Source of the DNA: Moraxella haemolytica
Lineage (GTDB): Bacteria; Pseudomonadota; Gammaproteobacteria; Pseudomonadales; Moraxellaceae
Direction of reading: 5' to 3'
DNA: 64,000 nt
Assembly (NCBI RefSeq): GCF_030177935.1
Contig: NZ_CP089974.1
Location: 744,001-808,000, forward strand
The notes beneath the pieces are model-generated. The model saw only the letters and a list, made by a program, of their open reading frames with translations, did not search any database and had not been told where the DNA came from. Position 1 is the stretch's first letter. Every line of letters starts with the position of its first letter. Both the position numbers and the translations under genes were made by a program. This document shows positions 8,393 through 16,982 of the stretch, piece after piece.

Positions 8393-8858
8393 TAATGCTT
8401 ACTCCACTTAGCACCACACACCAAGATGAACTGTCTTATGAGTTAAACGATGAACAAATGCAGTTCACCACCCTGCCAAAAGACTGGTTTGATGATGAGC
8501 TTGTGGATGCTTATAGGGTGGTGATTTTGGACGATGGCTTGCATCGGGCAGTGGGGTTTTTGTGCTAGATTTTGGATAGGACAAATACCGCTACACCGAT
8601 AATTCTAATGCCGTCCTGCTTCGCTCGATGTCAATAAACCCTGCTTTTCAAGGTATGGGATATGCCAAGAACGCTATGAATTTCAAATGTTTATAAGAAT
8701 TTTGTAAAACGCATATCCCCCTTTGTAATGAGATTGTACTTGGGGTAAATCACGCCAATGCGTCCGCCCAAAGACTTTATGAAAAGGTGGGTTTTATAAG
8801 GCAAGTGCGAACCGTTATGGGGCAAAAGGGCAGCAGTGGGTGTATTATCTTAAAATAA
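8389..8858 (+). pseudogene. GNAT family N-acetyltransferase, multiply frameshifted remnant
   Basis: The ATG at 8389 overlaps the cmk stop (ATGA) and reads for 59 codons (DDELVDAYRVVILDDGLHR) to TAG at 8566-8568. The family then continues in other frames. VLLRSMSINPAFQGMGYAKNAM, with the acetyl-CoA-binding Q-G-x-G-x-A signature, is near 8609-8675. GVNHANASAQRLYEKVGF, the last GNAT strand and helix, is near 8750-8800. The final piece ends at TAA 8856-8858. At least two frameshifts and an in-frame stop are needed to join the pieces, so no full-length enzyme is made. The original substrate cannot be told. Confidence 0.8.
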
Positions 8859-8883
8859 ATCGCTATCTATTTTAATAAATATC

Positions 8884-8892
8884 TGATATAAT
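8884..8892 (+). promoter_or_regulatory. Extended -10 promoter of rpsA
   Basis: TGATATAAT is a TG-n extended -10 with a perfect TATAAT (8887-8892). No good -35 is seen upstream, as expected for extended -10 promoters. The leader would be about 110 bases. Confidence 0.6.
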
Positions 8893-8934
8893 TATTGGGT
8901 TTATCATATTTTTGTGTTGCTATTTGAGTCAAAA

Positions 8935-8980
8935 CCAGCACCTCTCAATAGCACACATCACTTGAACCGTACTGTGCTGG
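8935..8980 (+). promoter_or_regulatory. Stem-loop in the rpsA leader
   Basis: Arms CCAGCAC (8935-8941) and GTGCTGG (8974-8980) enclose 32 bases, ending 31 bases before the rpsA ATG. In E. coli, S1 represses its own translation through a structured leader; a similar role here is inferred. Confidence 0.45.
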
Positions 8981-9011
8981 ACAGGCTACGGCTAATTTTA
9001 AGGTATTACTA

Positions 9012-10685
9012 ATGAGTTTATCATTTGCTGAACTGTTTGAACAAAGCAACGCCAACGAAATCAAAGTTGAGATCGGTGCTGTAATTTCTGGTACAGTCGT
9101 TGCCATTGACAACGAGCGTATCACTGTTGACACTGGTCTGAAATCAGAAGGCTTTATTGTGCGTTCAGAATTCTTGAACGAAGCTGGCGAACTAGAAGTT
9201 GCCATTGGCGATAAAGTTGATGTTGTTGTTGAAAAAGTTGACAACGGTATGGGCGAAACTGTTCTTTCTCGTGAAAAAGCGAAGCGTGAAGAAAGTTGGC
9301 GTGCTCTTGAGCAGCTTCATGAAAATGACGAAATCGTTACTGGTCTTATCTCTTCTAAAGTTAAAGGTGGCTTTACTGTTGAGATTGGTTCTGTGCGTGC
9401 GTTCCTACCAGGTTCATTGGTAGATGTTCGTCCTGTTCGTGAAACCACTCATCTAGAAGGCAAAGAGCTAGAGTTTAAAGTCATCAAGATTGACAAGCAA
9501 CGCAACAACATTGTTGTATCTCGTCGTGCTGTTATGGAAGCTGAAAACTCAGCTGAGCGTGATGAGCTACTAGCTAAGCTAGAAGAAGGTATGGAAGTTC
9601 AAGGTATCGTTAAGAACCTAACTGACTACGGTGCATTCGTTGATCTAGGTGGCATTGATGGTCTACTGCACATCACTGATATGGCATGGAAACGCATCAA
9701 GCATCCATCAGAAGCGGTAGAAGTTGGTCAAGACCTTAAAGTAAAAGTATTGAAGTTTGACCGTGAGCGTAACCGTGTATCTCTAAGTCTAAAACAACTT
9801 GGCTCTGATCCTTGGGGAGAAGTTGAGCAAACTTACCCAGTAGGTACCATCACTAAAGCTTGTGTAACTAACCTAACTGACTACGGTTGCTTTGCAGAAA
9901 TCGCAGAAGGTATTGAAGGTTTGGTGCATGTGTCTGAAATGGATCATACTAATAAAAACATCCACCCATCAAAAGTTGTTCAAGTGGGCGATGAAGTTGA
10001 TGTTATGGTTCTTGAAATTGATGGTGAGCGTCGTCGCATCAGCTTGGGCATCAAGCAAACCATGCCAAACCCATGGGAAGAGTTTGACAAAAACCATGCC
10101 AAAGGTGACAAAATCTCTGGTACCATCAAGTCAATCACTGACTTTGGCTTGTTCATCGGTCTAGAAGGCGGTATTGATGGTCTGGTTCATCTATCAGACA
10201 TCTCTTGGACTGAGTCTGGCGAAGAAGCTATCCGCAACTATACCAAAGGCGATACTGTAGAAGCTGTTGTTCTACAAGTGGATGCAGAAGCTAACCGTAT
10301 CAGTCTAGGCATCAAACAGCTTAACTCTGACCCATTCAATGAGTATCTATTGGCTAACGACCGTGGTGCTATCGTAAAAGGTTCGGTTAAAGAAGTAGAT
10401 GCTAAAGGTGCTGTTATTACTCTAGCTGATGAAGTAGAAGGCTACCTAGCTGCTGCTGACATCGCTCGTGAGCGTACCGAAGATGCTTCTAAAGTACTAA
10501 GCGTTGGTGATGAAGTAGAAGCAAAAATCGTTCGTATTGATCGTAAATCTCGTGGTATCACTCTATCTGTGAAAGCCAAAGATGAAGCTGATGAGCGTCA
10601 AGCCATCAGAGAGTTATCAAACACTGCAGCGGAGAATCAGCCTAAAACCCTAGGCGATATCTTTGCTAATCAGCTAAAAGGCTAA
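9012..10685 (+). CDS. rpsA: 30S ribosomal protein S1
   Basis: Binds single-stranded mRNA upstream of the start codon and brings it to the 30S subunit. 557 residues, the full gammaproteobacterial length, with six S1 OB-fold repeats at roughly 21-87, 105-171, 192-260, 277-347, 364-434 and 451-520. The repeated core is visible as [43 protein letters not shown] and [22 protein letters not shown]. The first two repeats are the divergent ribosome-binding ones. Codon use is strongly biased (GGT, CGT, GTT, CTA), as in highly expressed genes. AAGG lies nine bases before the ATG. A strong terminator follows at 10697. Confidence 0.98.
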   Translation: MSLSFAELFEQSNANEIKVEIGAVISGTVVAIDNERITVDTGLKSEGFIVRSEFLNEAGELEVAIGDKVDVVVEKVDNGMGETVLSREKAKREESWRALEQLHENDEIVTGLISSKVKGGFTVEIGSVRAFLPGSLVDVRPVRETTHLEGKELEFKVIKIDKQRNNIVVSRRAVMEAENSAERDELLAKLEEGMEVQGIVKNLTDYGAFVDLGGIDGLLHITDMAWKRIKHPSEAVEVGQDLKVKVLKFDRERNRVSLSLKQLGSDPWGEVEQTYPVGTITKACVTNLTDYGCFAEIAEGIEGLVHVSEMDHTNKNIHPSKVVQVGDEVDVMVLEIDGERRRISLGIKQTMPNPWEEFDKNHAKGDKISGTIKSITDFGLFIGLEGGIDGLVHLSDISWTESGEEAIRNYTKGDTVEAVVLQVDAEANRISLGIKQLNSDPFNEYLLANDRGAIVKGSVKEVDAKGAVITLADEVEGYLAAADIARERTEDASKVLSVGDEVEAKIVRIDRKSRGITLSVKAKDEADERQAIRELSNTAAENQPKTLGDIFANQLKG

Positions 10686-10696
10686 TTTTAGTCCTA

Positions 10697-10736
10697 GCAA
10701 TAAAAAAGGGTGACAGTCGTTGCCCTTTTTTATTGC
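10697..10736 (+). terminator. rpsA terminator
   Basis: Fourteen-base perfect arms GCAATAAAAAAGGG and CCCTTTTTTATTGC around twelve bases, starting 12 bases after the rpsA stop. The T run lies inside the 3' arm. Confidence 0.9.
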
Positions 10737-10991
10737 TAATTTTTTAGTCATGTACTGTAAATGCTAATTACATATGATGACAGTATGGTGGATTGCCAAC
10801 TGATTACATAGTTGGGATATTAACGGATTTTTAGTTATGATAAAATATCTAACAAAATAATGAAAACTAACAAAAAATTCATTCACATTTGCCAATTTTT
10901 CCGTTATTATTAGCATCTGACGAAAATCTTACTAAAGATTGCATGTTTGTTAAGTAAATTGATGGATGATCCATCAACCAAGGTGGGGTAT
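10737..10991 (+). other. Leader and promoter region of ihfB
   Basis: AT-rich, no gene. TATGATAAAAT near 10837-10848 is a possible -10. The region between about 10850 and 10920 is full of A and T runs. A 19-base perfect inverted repeat lies at 10959-10977, just before the ribosome binding site. Confidence 0.4.
10959..10977. promoter_or_regulatory. 19-base inverted repeat before ihfB
   Basis: TTGATGGA-TGA-TCCATCAA, perfect eight-base arms, ends 14 bases before the ihfB ATG and just before the GGTGGGG ribosome binding site. It may be an operator or a hairpin that governs access of the ribosome. Confidence 0.55.
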
Positions 10992-11300
10992 ATGCAACAA
11001 GCTCAGCAAGTGATCAATAAATCTGACCTAATCTCAAATTTAGCATCCGCATGCGATGGCATAGAAGAATCAATTGTTGATGAAGCGGTGCGTGAAATTA
11101 TCGGTCTGATGGTTGATAGCTTATCACATGATGGTCGCATAGAAGTTCGTGGCTTTGGTAGTTTTTGTCTGCATCATCGAGATGCTCGTAATGCCCGAAA
11201 TCCTCGTACCGGTGAGACGGTCGCTGTTAAGGCGAAAGCCGTGCCATATTTTAAGCCGGGCAAGGCATTAAGAGAAGCGGTGGATGCAATTAACGACTGA
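10992..11300 (+). CDS. ihfB: Integration host factor subunit beta
   Basis: One half of the IHF heterodimer, which bends DNA sharply in recombination, replication and transcription. 102 residues, HU/IHF fold: N-terminal helices (INKSDLISNLA), then DGRIEVRGFGSFCLHHRDAR, and the DNA-intercalating arm ARNPRTGETV with its Pro. C-terminal VPYFKPGKALRE is typical. Start: ATG at 10992, with AAGGTGGGG before it, preferred to the in-frame start at 10947, which would add 15 unlike residues. The rpsA-ihfB order is conserved in gammaproteobacteria. The usual beta length is about 94, so it is slightly long at the N-terminus. Confidence 0.93.
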   Translation: MQQAQQVINKSDLISNLASACDGIEESIVDEAVREIIGLMVDSLSHDGRIEVRGFGSFCLHHRDARNARNPRTGETVAVKAKAVPYFKPGKALREAVDAIND

Positions 11301-11338
11301 TTTCATGCATATCATTTTATTTTAAATAGAGAAGTTCC

Positions 11339-11704
11339 ATGCATATTATTTTGATTATTCTTTTGGTAGCAGTTTGTGCTTATGCCATTGGCTTGGTGCT
11401 GATGAACAATAGTGAAGTTGCGGTGAATTTGATGTTCTCGCATGTACCGACAATGAATCTTGGTTTGTTGTTGGTTGTTACAATTGCACTTGGTATTGTT
11501 CTGGGAATGTTGCTTGCTTTGCTTGTTTTCCGTGTACTTCAAAATAAATGGGAAATTAGCCGTCTAAGAAAAGAGCTGAAACTTGCCCAATCACAGCTGA
11601 CTGAAGCAAATATTAAACTGGCTCAACAAGCTGAAATTCGTCCTGTGGATACTGTGATTGTAGAGAATGCAGCACCAAGTACCACACCAGCGTCCAATCT
11701 ATAA
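11339..11704 (+). CDS. LapA-domain membrane protein (lipopolysaccharide assembly protein A type)
   Basis: 121 residues with two membrane helices (about 3-21 and 42-65) joined by a short loop containing MNNSEVAVNLMF. A cytoplasmic coiled coil follows (about 70-100, NKWEISRLRKELKLAQSQL). This is the LapA/DUF1049 layout; in E. coli LapA works with LapB in controlling LpxC breakdown and lipopolysaccharide synthesis. No lapB follows here: pyrF is next, ten bases downstream. The ihfB-lapA-pyrF order is common in gammaproteobacteria. AGAG precedes the ATG. Confidence 0.85.
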   Translation: MHIILIILLVAVCAYAIGLVLMNNSEVAVNLMFSHVPTMNLGLLLVVTIALGIVLGMLLALLVFRVLQNKWEISRLRKELKLAQSQLTEANIKLAQQAEIRPVDTVIVENAAPSTTPASNL

Positions 11705-11713
11705 GTTAAGCTC

Positions 11714-12412
11714 ATGGTTAAATCTCCTATTATTGTCGCTGTTGATAAACACGACTTGTCTGGGGCGTTGATGTTGGCAGATGCCTTAGATCCAACGCTA
11801 TGTCGCCTAAAGGTGGGCAAAGAACTTTTTACGGCTTGTGGTCCAAAGGTGGTGCAAGAATTCCATCAGCGTGGCTTTGAGATTTTTTTGGATTTAAAAT
11901 TCCATGATATTCCCAATACCATCGCTCAGGCGGTGCTATCAGCTGCCGACTTGGGTGTGTGGATGGTCAATGTACACGCCATGTCAGGTTCAAGGGCAAT
12001 GACGCTTGCTAAATCACGCCTACAAGCAGGCGACTATCAGACGCTACTGATTGCTGTTACGGTCTTAACCTCAATGGCGAATGAAGAATTGGCAGAGCTT
12101 GGCATCGCAGGGGATATGACCTCACAGGTGTTACGATTAGCAACCTTAACCAAAAATGCCGGTTTAGATGGTGTGGTGTGTTCCGCTCAAGAAGCTCGCC
12201 TATTAAAGCAGCATTTGGGTGATGATTTTAAACTCATCACCCCTGGTATTCGCCTAGCTAGCGATGCTAAAGACGACCAGCAGCGTATCTGCACACCAAA
12301 AGAAGCCTTGAGCTATGGATCGGATTATTTGGTAATTGGTCGTTCTATCACAGGTGCGGATTGTCCTAATGATAAATTACAATTGATTGTAGATGAGTTG
12401 TCGGTTATTTAA
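11714..12412 (+). CDS. pyrF: Orotidine 5'-phosphate decarboxylase
   Basis: Last step of UMP synthesis: decarboxylates OMP. 232 residues, a usual length. The catalytic Asp-Lys-Asp network is visible in [17 protein letters not shown]; the phosphate loops include KVGKELF near residue 36 and [11 protein letters not shown] near the C-terminus. It follows the lapA-like gene closely and is probably cotranscribed with it and ihfB. It ends in a terminator at 12431-12460 that can also serve the converging ybeY. Confidence 0.97.
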   Translation: MVKSPIIVAVDKHDLSGALMLADALDPTLCRLKVGKELFTACGPKVVQEFHQRGFEIFLDLKFHDIPNTIAQAVLSAADLGVWMVNVHAMSGSRAMTLAKSRLQAGDYQTLLIAVTVLTSMANEELAELGIAGDMTSQVLRLATLTKNAGLDGVVCSAQEARLLKQHLGDDFKLITPGIRLASDAKDDQQRICTPKEALSYGSDYLVIGRSITGADCPNDKLQLIVDELSVI

Positions 12413-12430
12413 GCCGTGCCTTATTCAAAT

Positions 12431-12460
12431 AAAAAAGCAATCTGACAAGATTGCTTTTTT
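12431..12460. terminator. Bidirectional terminator between pyrF and ybeY
   Basis: Thirteen-base arms AAAAAAGCAATCT and AGATTGCTTTTTT around GACA. A/T runs on both sides let it work in both directions. Confidence 0.88.
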
Positions 12461-12501
12461 GGTTTCGTGTTTAATTAATGACTAAACAGCAACTTAAGAA
12501 G

Positions 12502-13032
12502 CTAGGCGTAGGGGTTACTAATACCCAATCCTTGCAAAATCTCAATCTCAAAACCCTCCATCTCGTCTGCATCCATATCGCTGATTTCATGATCAAAACC
12601 TAATAAATGCAAAATACCATGCACAATGAGATGGGTGAGGTGGGATTTAAAAGTTTTATTTTGTTCATTTGCTTCACGCACCACAACATCATGGCAGATG
12701 ATGAGTTCGCCTAGTGGTATCTCACCCATCATCTCAAAAACATCAGGCGGTAGTTCGCTTGGATAAGACAAGATATTCGTGGCGTAATCTTTGCCATGAG
12801 CCTCCAAGTTTAGCATTTTACCTTCAATAGCGTTAGTAATGTAGATGTCTAGCGTCTTGGATTGATGCCAGTAATCCATCGCATCCTCAAAGTAAGCAAA
12901 ACAAACGCCTTTATTGAGTTTATCGCTCATGATAGATAGTGTGTGGTCTATGACTTGACTTATATATTTCTCATCATAGCGTTGACTGTCGATTTCATCG
13001 TGATAATCAATATAGAACAGGGTTTTAGCCAT
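12502..13032 (-). CDS. ybeY: Endoribonuclease YbeY
   Basis: Zinc-dependent endoribonuclease for 16S rRNA 3'-end processing and 70S quality control. 176 residues. The signature HGILHLLGFDHE gives the three zinc-ligand His at about residues 138, 142 and 148. The minus-strand frame is open back to 13275, but that part overlaps phoH and is its shadow; the ATG at 13032 (MAKTLFYIDY) gives the normal length and overlaps the end of phoH by eight bases, so the two are translationally coupled. phoH-ybeY is a conserved pair. Confidence 0.95.
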   Translation of the reverse strand: MAKTLFYIDYHDEIDSQRYDEKYISQVIDHTLSIMSDKLNKGVCFAYFEDAMDYWHQSKTLDIYITNAIEGKMLNLEAHGKDYATNILSYPSELPPDVFEMMGEIPLGELIICHDVVVREANEQNKTFKSHLTHLIVHGILHLLGFDHEISDMDADEMEGFEIEILQGLGISNPYA

Positions 13033-14092
13033 TATTAGGTTCCGCATCATTTTGGTTTTGTACTTCTTGGGTTTTGGCAAGCTCTTTGGTGAGTTGTGCA
13101 GCCTTACGCTCAGCTTTAAGCCTTTCTTGTTCATCATCAAAGGCGTCATAGGCCTGAACGATTTTTTGTACCAAATGATGACGCACCACATCTTTGCTGT
13201 CAAAGCGAGTGATGTGAATCTCATCAATCTTGGATAAAATATCCAAAGCTTGGGAGAGACCTGACTTATGCCCACGGGGCAAATCCACTTGTGTCATGTC
13301 GCCTGTAATTACCGCACGAGAGCCAAAACCTAGTCGGGTAAGAAACATCTTCATCTGCTCTGGTGTGGTATTTTGTGCTTCATCAAGAATCACAAAGCTA
13401 TTATTCAGTGTGCGACCACGCATATAAGCAAGGGGGGCTACCTCAATGATTTGTCGCTCAAGTAGCTTGCCTACTTTTTCAAACCCAAGCATTTCATATA
13501 AGGCATCATATAGCGGACGCAAATAAGGATCAATCTTTTGGGTTAAATCGCCTGGTAAAAAACCTAATTTTTCGCCCGCTTCAACAGCAGGTCGTACAAG
13601 TAAGATTCGCTCAATCTCCCCACGCTCTAGCATATCTACGGCACAAGCCACCGCTAAATAAGTCTTACCTGTGCCAGCAGGACCGACACCAAATGAGACA
13701 TCGGAGATAAGGATTTTTTTGACATATTCTTGTTGATTGTAGCCTCTAGGGGTAATTTTACCTTTGCGAGTTCTTAGGCTAATGTCGGCATAAAGAGGCT
13801 TTTTGTTTTGGGTGTCTGATTTAACAGCATCTCGTGCCAGACTTGATTGGATAATGAGATGCAACTCTTCACCATCGATGTCATTGTTGGCAATCTTAGC
13901 AAGTTTGTTAATAATGAACTCACCACGCTCAACCATGTTAATATCACCTATTAAGGTGAAATTGTTTTGTCGTTGTATGATTTGGATTCCTAGGCGTTCT
14001 TGTAGGTATTTTAGATGTTTGTTGTATTCGCCAGCTAAATTGCGTAGCTCGTTAGTATCTAGTGCTAGGGTAAGCGTACGGGTAATGCTCAA
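13025..14092 (-). CDS. ybeZ: PhoH family ATPase (YbeZ type)
   Basis: 355 residues. N-terminal about 110 residues carry a KH-like RNA-binding region (LKYLQERLGIQIIQRQNNFTLIGD), followed by the PhoH ATPase domain with Walker A GPAGTGKT at about 137-144 and Walker B FVILDEAQNTT near 230. It acts beside YbeY in rRNA and ribosome metabolism; the exact reaction is not settled for the family. The charged C-terminal tail (KAERKAAQLTKELAKTQE) looks like a coiled coil. First gene of the phoH-ybeY pair; its stop lies inside the ybeY start region. Confidence 0.93.
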   Translation of the reverse strand: MSITRTLTLALDTNELRNLAGEYNKHLKYLQERLGIQIIQRQNNFTLIGDINMVERGEFIINKLAKIANNDIDGEELHLIIQSSLARDAVKSDTQNKKPLYADISLRTRKGKITPRGYNQQEYVKKILISDVSFGVGPAGTGKTYLAVACAVDMLERGEIERILLVRPAVEAGEKLGFLPGDLTQKIDPYLRPLYDALYEMLGFEKVGKLLERQIIEVAPLAYMRGRTLNNSFVILDEAQNTTPEQMKMFLTRLGFGSRAVITGDMTQVDLPRGHKSGLSQALDILSKIDEIHITRFDSKDVVRHHLVQKIVQAYDAFDDEQERLKAERKAAQLTKELAKTQEVQNQNDAEPNNG

Positions 14093-14188
14093 GAATTTTT
14101 CCTTAATTTTGTCATAAAATATAAAAAGCGATGATGGTCATCTGTGGTTATAATAAGGATTTGTATAGAGATTTTCAAGCTAAAAAAC

Positions 14189-14219
14189 AAAAAAGCCTTT
14201 CGTATTGAAAGGCTTTTTT
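14189..14219 (-). terminator. tRNA-Asn terminator
   Basis: Stem AAAAAAGCCTTT(C)/(G)AAAGGCTTTTTT with a short loop, 22 bases beyond the 3' end of the tRNA on the minus strand. Confidence 0.85.
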
Positions 14220-14240
14220 GTTGCTGTTTCTAGCAGAAAA

Positions 14241-14316
14241 TGGCTCCCCAACCTGGGCTCGAACCAGGGACACACGGATTAACAGTCCGATGCTCTACCG
14301 ACTGAGCTATTGGGGA
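14241..14316 (-). tRNA. tRNA-Asn (GTT)
   Basis: 76 bases including an encoded CCA. Acceptor stem TCCCCAA pairs with TTGGGGA; the D arm is GCTCAGTCGGTAGAGC; the anticodon loop CTGTTAA has anticodon GTT; the T arm is CTGGTTCGAGCCCAG; the discriminator base is G. All four stems pair. Confidence 0.98.
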
Positions 14317-14346
14317 ATATCTAGCAAGTCGCTTAAGATGGTGCGT

Positions 14347-14374
14347 ATTATAACAGGTTTTTTATGCTTGTCAA
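14347..14374 (-). promoter_or_regulatory. Promoter of tRNA-Asn
   Basis: On the minus strand, TTGACA (14374-14369), 16-base spacer, TATAAT (14352-14347): both hexamers are perfect consensus. It lies about 30 bases upstream of the mature tRNA. Confidence 0.9.
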
Positions 14375-14433
14375 TAAAAAAATGAAATTTTTATCAATTT
14401 TTTGGTATTTTTATTAAAAATAAGCAATAAAAA

Positions 14434-14617
14434 TACCAAAGTGCCGCTGCAAAGGGGTTACCATGAACCGTGAAGTTCAAGGCGGAAGGCATCACTATTT
14501 ATTATGGCTTCCTGATACATCGCAAAGATGCAGGCCTGCTCAACAAAATAGTAGTCATGCGTTCCTAAAGTAAGATTATCGGCTCAGGAATACGCTCTGC
14601 TGGCGAACACTTCAGTG
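14434..14617 (-). ncRNA. ssrS: 6S RNA
   Basis: Recognised on the minus strand from conserved blocks: near the 5' end CACTGAAGTG and TTCGCCAGCAG, then CCTGAGCCGATAATCTT, and near the 3' end CCTTGAAC followed by a C-A-C-G-G-T-T-C-A stretch and GCAGCGGCACTTTGG. The 5' ACTGAAGTG pairs with 3' CACTTTGGT (with G-U pairs) to close the long hairpin. 6S RNA mimics an open promoter and sequesters sigma70 RNA polymerase in stationary phase. A promoter is well placed just upstream. About 184 bases; the ends are estimated from the pairing and the promoter. Confidence 0.88.
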
Positions 14618-14623
14618 AGGGTC

Positions 14624-14651
14624 ATTATAACATCTTTTGGTTAATTTTCAA
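14624..14651 (-). promoter_or_regulatory. Promoter of 6S RNA
   Basis: On the minus strand, TTGAAA (14651-14646), 16-base spacer, TATAAT (14629-14624). The start would fall near 14617, where the conserved 6S sequence begins. Confidence 0.8.
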
Positions 14652-14702
14652 GTTGGCTTTGGCTTATTTGGTGGTTAAGTTGTTGGTTTTTTGGGATAAA
14701 AA

Positions 14703-14727
14703 ACCCATAAGAGTGTCTCTTATGGGT
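14703..14727 (-). terminator. folE terminator
   Basis: Eleven-base perfect arms ACCCATAAGAG and CTCTTATGGGT around three bases. On the minus strand it is followed by six Ts and lies 20 bases after the folE stop. Confidence 0.88.
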
Positions 14728-14746
14728 AAATGAAGTGATGGTTGGA

Positions 14747-15352
14747 TTAACCAAAAGCAGGACTTCGTCTTGGAATGGCATCCAAAAATTCACCACGAGC
14801 TTGGTTGTTGGTGGTGAATTCGCCCAGCATGCTGACCGTGCGAGTGGTGGATTGTTGCTTGCCGACACCACGCATCATCATGCACATATGACTGGCATCC
14901 ATCACGACCGCCACGCCACGACACCCTGTTAATTCTTCAATGGCAATGGCAACTTGCTTGGTGAGATTTTCTTGAATTTGTAAGCGACGAGCATACATAT
15001 CAACGATGCGTGCTACTTTGGATAGACCAAGTACCTTGCCATTAGGCAGATAGCCGACATGAGCTACACCATAAAAAGGTAGTAGATGATGCTCGCACAA
15101 AGAATAAAATTCAATATTTTGCACCAACACTAACTCAGGATTGTCTGATGCAAAGATGGCATCATTAGCAACAACCTTAAGCGACTGATGGTAACCACGA
15201 GTTAGGTGGCCAAAAGCCTTGGCTGCACGCATGGGCGTATCTAAGAGTCCTTCTCTGCTTAGGTCTTCGCCGCTGCCTTTGATGATATTGGCGTAGTGGT
15301 GAGCGATCTGCTCATAATCGGGGATAAAGTTGGTGTTATCGGATTTTGACAT
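14747..15352 (-). CDS. folE: GTP cyclohydrolase I
   Basis: Converts GTP to dihydroneopterin triphosphate, the first step to tetrahydrofolate. Zinc ligands and catalytic residues are seen in [20 protein letters not shown] and [20 protein letters not shown]; the C-terminal [14 protein letters not shown] is also typical. 201 residues from ATG 15352 (MSKSDN); ATG 15358 two codons earlier and a longer frame to 15394 are possible, none with a strong Shine-Dalgarno. It stands alone on the minus strand, divergent from argC, and ends in a strong terminator before 6S RNA. Type IA (FolE1), since the CEHH zinc motif is present. Confidence 0.96.
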   Translation of the reverse strand: MSKSDNTNFIPDYEQIAHHYANIIKGSGEDLSREGLLDTPMRAAKAFGHLTRGYHQSLKVVANDAIFASDNPELVLVQNIEFYSLCEHHLLPFYGVAHVGYLPNGKVLGLSKVARIVDMYARRLQIQENLTKQVAIAIEELTGCRGVAVVMDASHMCMMMRGVGKQQSTTRTVSMLGEFTTNNQARGEFLDAIPRRSPAFG

Positions 15353-15647
15353 GGTCATATGTGGCTTAAGAGAGCTTGAGAAAATTATTAACAATATAGC
15401 TTAACTTAAAATCAGATTTTATCAAGTCAAAATAGCAAAAAATAGTAAAAATTTTTAAAAATTAGCAAAAGGTTTGGTTGTAGTTGATGGTGAATGTTAA
15501 AAAGCGGTTTTAAATTCGCTAAAAATGTGGTTGTGTTGGTTTGTAAATTGCTTATTTTGTGATAATGGCTGGCACAGTTAAGGGGATTGGTGGTACAATT
15601 TGTAGTGTTTTTGTATTTTAATATCTAATTTTGGCGTGGAGAGGTGT

Positions 15648-16718
15648 ATGTCAGAGCAACAAAAGCAGATTAAAGTGGGTATTGTCGGTGGTACGGGTTA
15701 TACAGGCGTGGAGCTGATCCGTCTGCTGTCTTGTCATCCGCTAATAATGATTGTCATGCTAACTTCTCGCACAGAGGTAGGTAGGCAGGTAAGCGAACTA
15801 TTTCCGAATTTGCGTGGTATTTGTGATATCGCCTTTAGCGATGCTGATGATGAGAAGCTAACTGAATGTGATGTGGTGTTTTTTGCGACACCGCATGGGG
15901 TTGCGATGAAGTCGGCACCGTTATTAACAAGTCGTGGGGTAAAAATCATTGATTTGGCAGCGGATTTTCGTTTGCAAGATTTGACCGCTTTTCAGCGGTG
16001 GTATGACATGACGCACGAATGTGAAGAGATTTTGAGACAATCGGCTTATGGACTGCCTGAGATTAACCGCCATTTAATTAAAGACGCTCAAGTTGTCGGT
16101 AATCCTGGTTGTTATCCGACTACTGCCATCTTGGGTTTGGCTGCCATTATTGCAGAACAAAACCGTCAAAGTACGCCACTGATTGATGAGCATATCATCA
16201 TTGATGCTAAATCTGGCATCTCTGGTGCAGGGCGTAGTGCTAAGCTGAACTTGATATTTAGTGAGACTTCGGATAATTTTAGTGCGTATGGCGTGTCAGG
16301 TCATCGTCATTTGCCAGAGATTGAACAAGGGGTTCATGGGTTGCTTGGTTCAATATTTAACCATAAAATTCGCTTTGTACCGCACTTAGTGCCGATGATT
16401 CGTGGTATGTTTAGCACTATTCATCTGACCTTAACCAAGGCAGGACAGCAAGTCGATTGGCAGGCGGTGTTTGAATCAAGATTTAAAGATGAGTTTTTTG
16501 TTGATGTATTGCCAAAACAGGTGCTTCCACAGACTCGCCATACTCGTGCATCTAATTTTTTAAAAATTGGCATTCATCAAGATGGAGATATCTTGACAAT
16601 TATGGTGGTACAGGACAATCTGGTTAAGGGTGCAGCAGGGCAAGCAGTACAAAACATGAATATCATGTTTGGGCTAGATGAAAAACTGGGTTTGGAAGTT
16701 GTGCCTGTAACACCATAA
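15648..16718 (+). CDS. argC: N-acetyl-gamma-glutamyl-phosphate reductase
   Basis: Third step of arginine synthesis: NADPH-dependent reduction of N-acetylglutamyl phosphate to the semialdehyde. 356 residues. N-terminal Rossmann motif VGIVGGTGYTGVELIRLL; catalytic Cys in GNPGCYPTT about residue 152; SGISGAGRSAK and the His-containing SGHRHLPEIEQG follow. The ATG at 15648 is chosen over the in-frame GTG at 15636 because GGAGAGG lies just in front of it. No other arg gene is nearby, so arginine genes are scattered here. It is divergent from folE over about 295 bases. Confidence 0.96.
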   Translation: MSEQQKQIKVGIVGGTGYTGVELIRLLSCHPLIMIVMLTSRTEVGRQVSELFPNLRGICDIAFSDADDEKLTECDVVFFATPHGVAMKSAPLLTSRGVKIIDLAADFRLQDLTAFQRWYDMTHECEEILRQSAYGLPEINRHLIKDAQVVGNPGCYPTTAILGLAAIIAEQNRQSTPLIDEHIIIDAKSGISGAGRSAKLNLIFSETSDNFSAYGVSGHRHLPEIEQGVHGLLGSIFNHKIRFVPHLVPMIRGMFSTIHLTLTKAGQQVDWQAVFESRFKDEFFVDVLPKQVLPQTRHTRASNFLKIGIHQDGDILTIMVVQDNLVKGAAGQAVQNMNIMFGLDEKLGLEVVPVTP

Positions 16719-16769
16719 AGTAATTTAAGCTGTATTTGAAAATATAAAGTACTATTTTGGAGAGAAAAA

Positions 16770-16982
16770 GTGAGTATTGAAACTTTGACCTTAAAGGTTT
16801 TTGGAATGACTTGTGGTGGCTGTAAAACTTCGGTCAATAATGCATTGGTTGAGCTTGCAGGTGTGCAGGCAGTCGAGGTAAGTTTGCCACTTGAACAGGC
16901 GGTTGTTACTTATGATGATGAGCTGATTGATGAGAGTCAAATCATAGAGACCATTGAAGAGATGGGATTTAGCACCACTTAG
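16770..16982 (+). CDS. Copper chaperone, heavy-metal-associated domain protein
   Basis: 70 residues forming one HMA domain (beta-alpha-beta-beta-alpha-beta) with the metal site MTCGGC at about residues 13-18. Such CopZ-type proteins carry Cu(I) to a P1B ATPase; copA lies 418 bases downstream on the same strand, which supports this. Start is GTG at 16770 with GGAGAG five bases before it. The terminator at 17178-17211 separates it from copA, so the two are probably separate transcripts. Confidence 0.88.
   Translation: MSIETLTLKVFGMTCGGCKTSVNNALVELAGVQAVEVSLPLEQAVVTYDDELIDESQIIETIEEMGFSTT

Noticed and set aside
13033-13275. N-terminal extension of the ybeY frame
   Set aside because: Lies entirely in phoH in another frame; the conserved YbeY start is at 13032.
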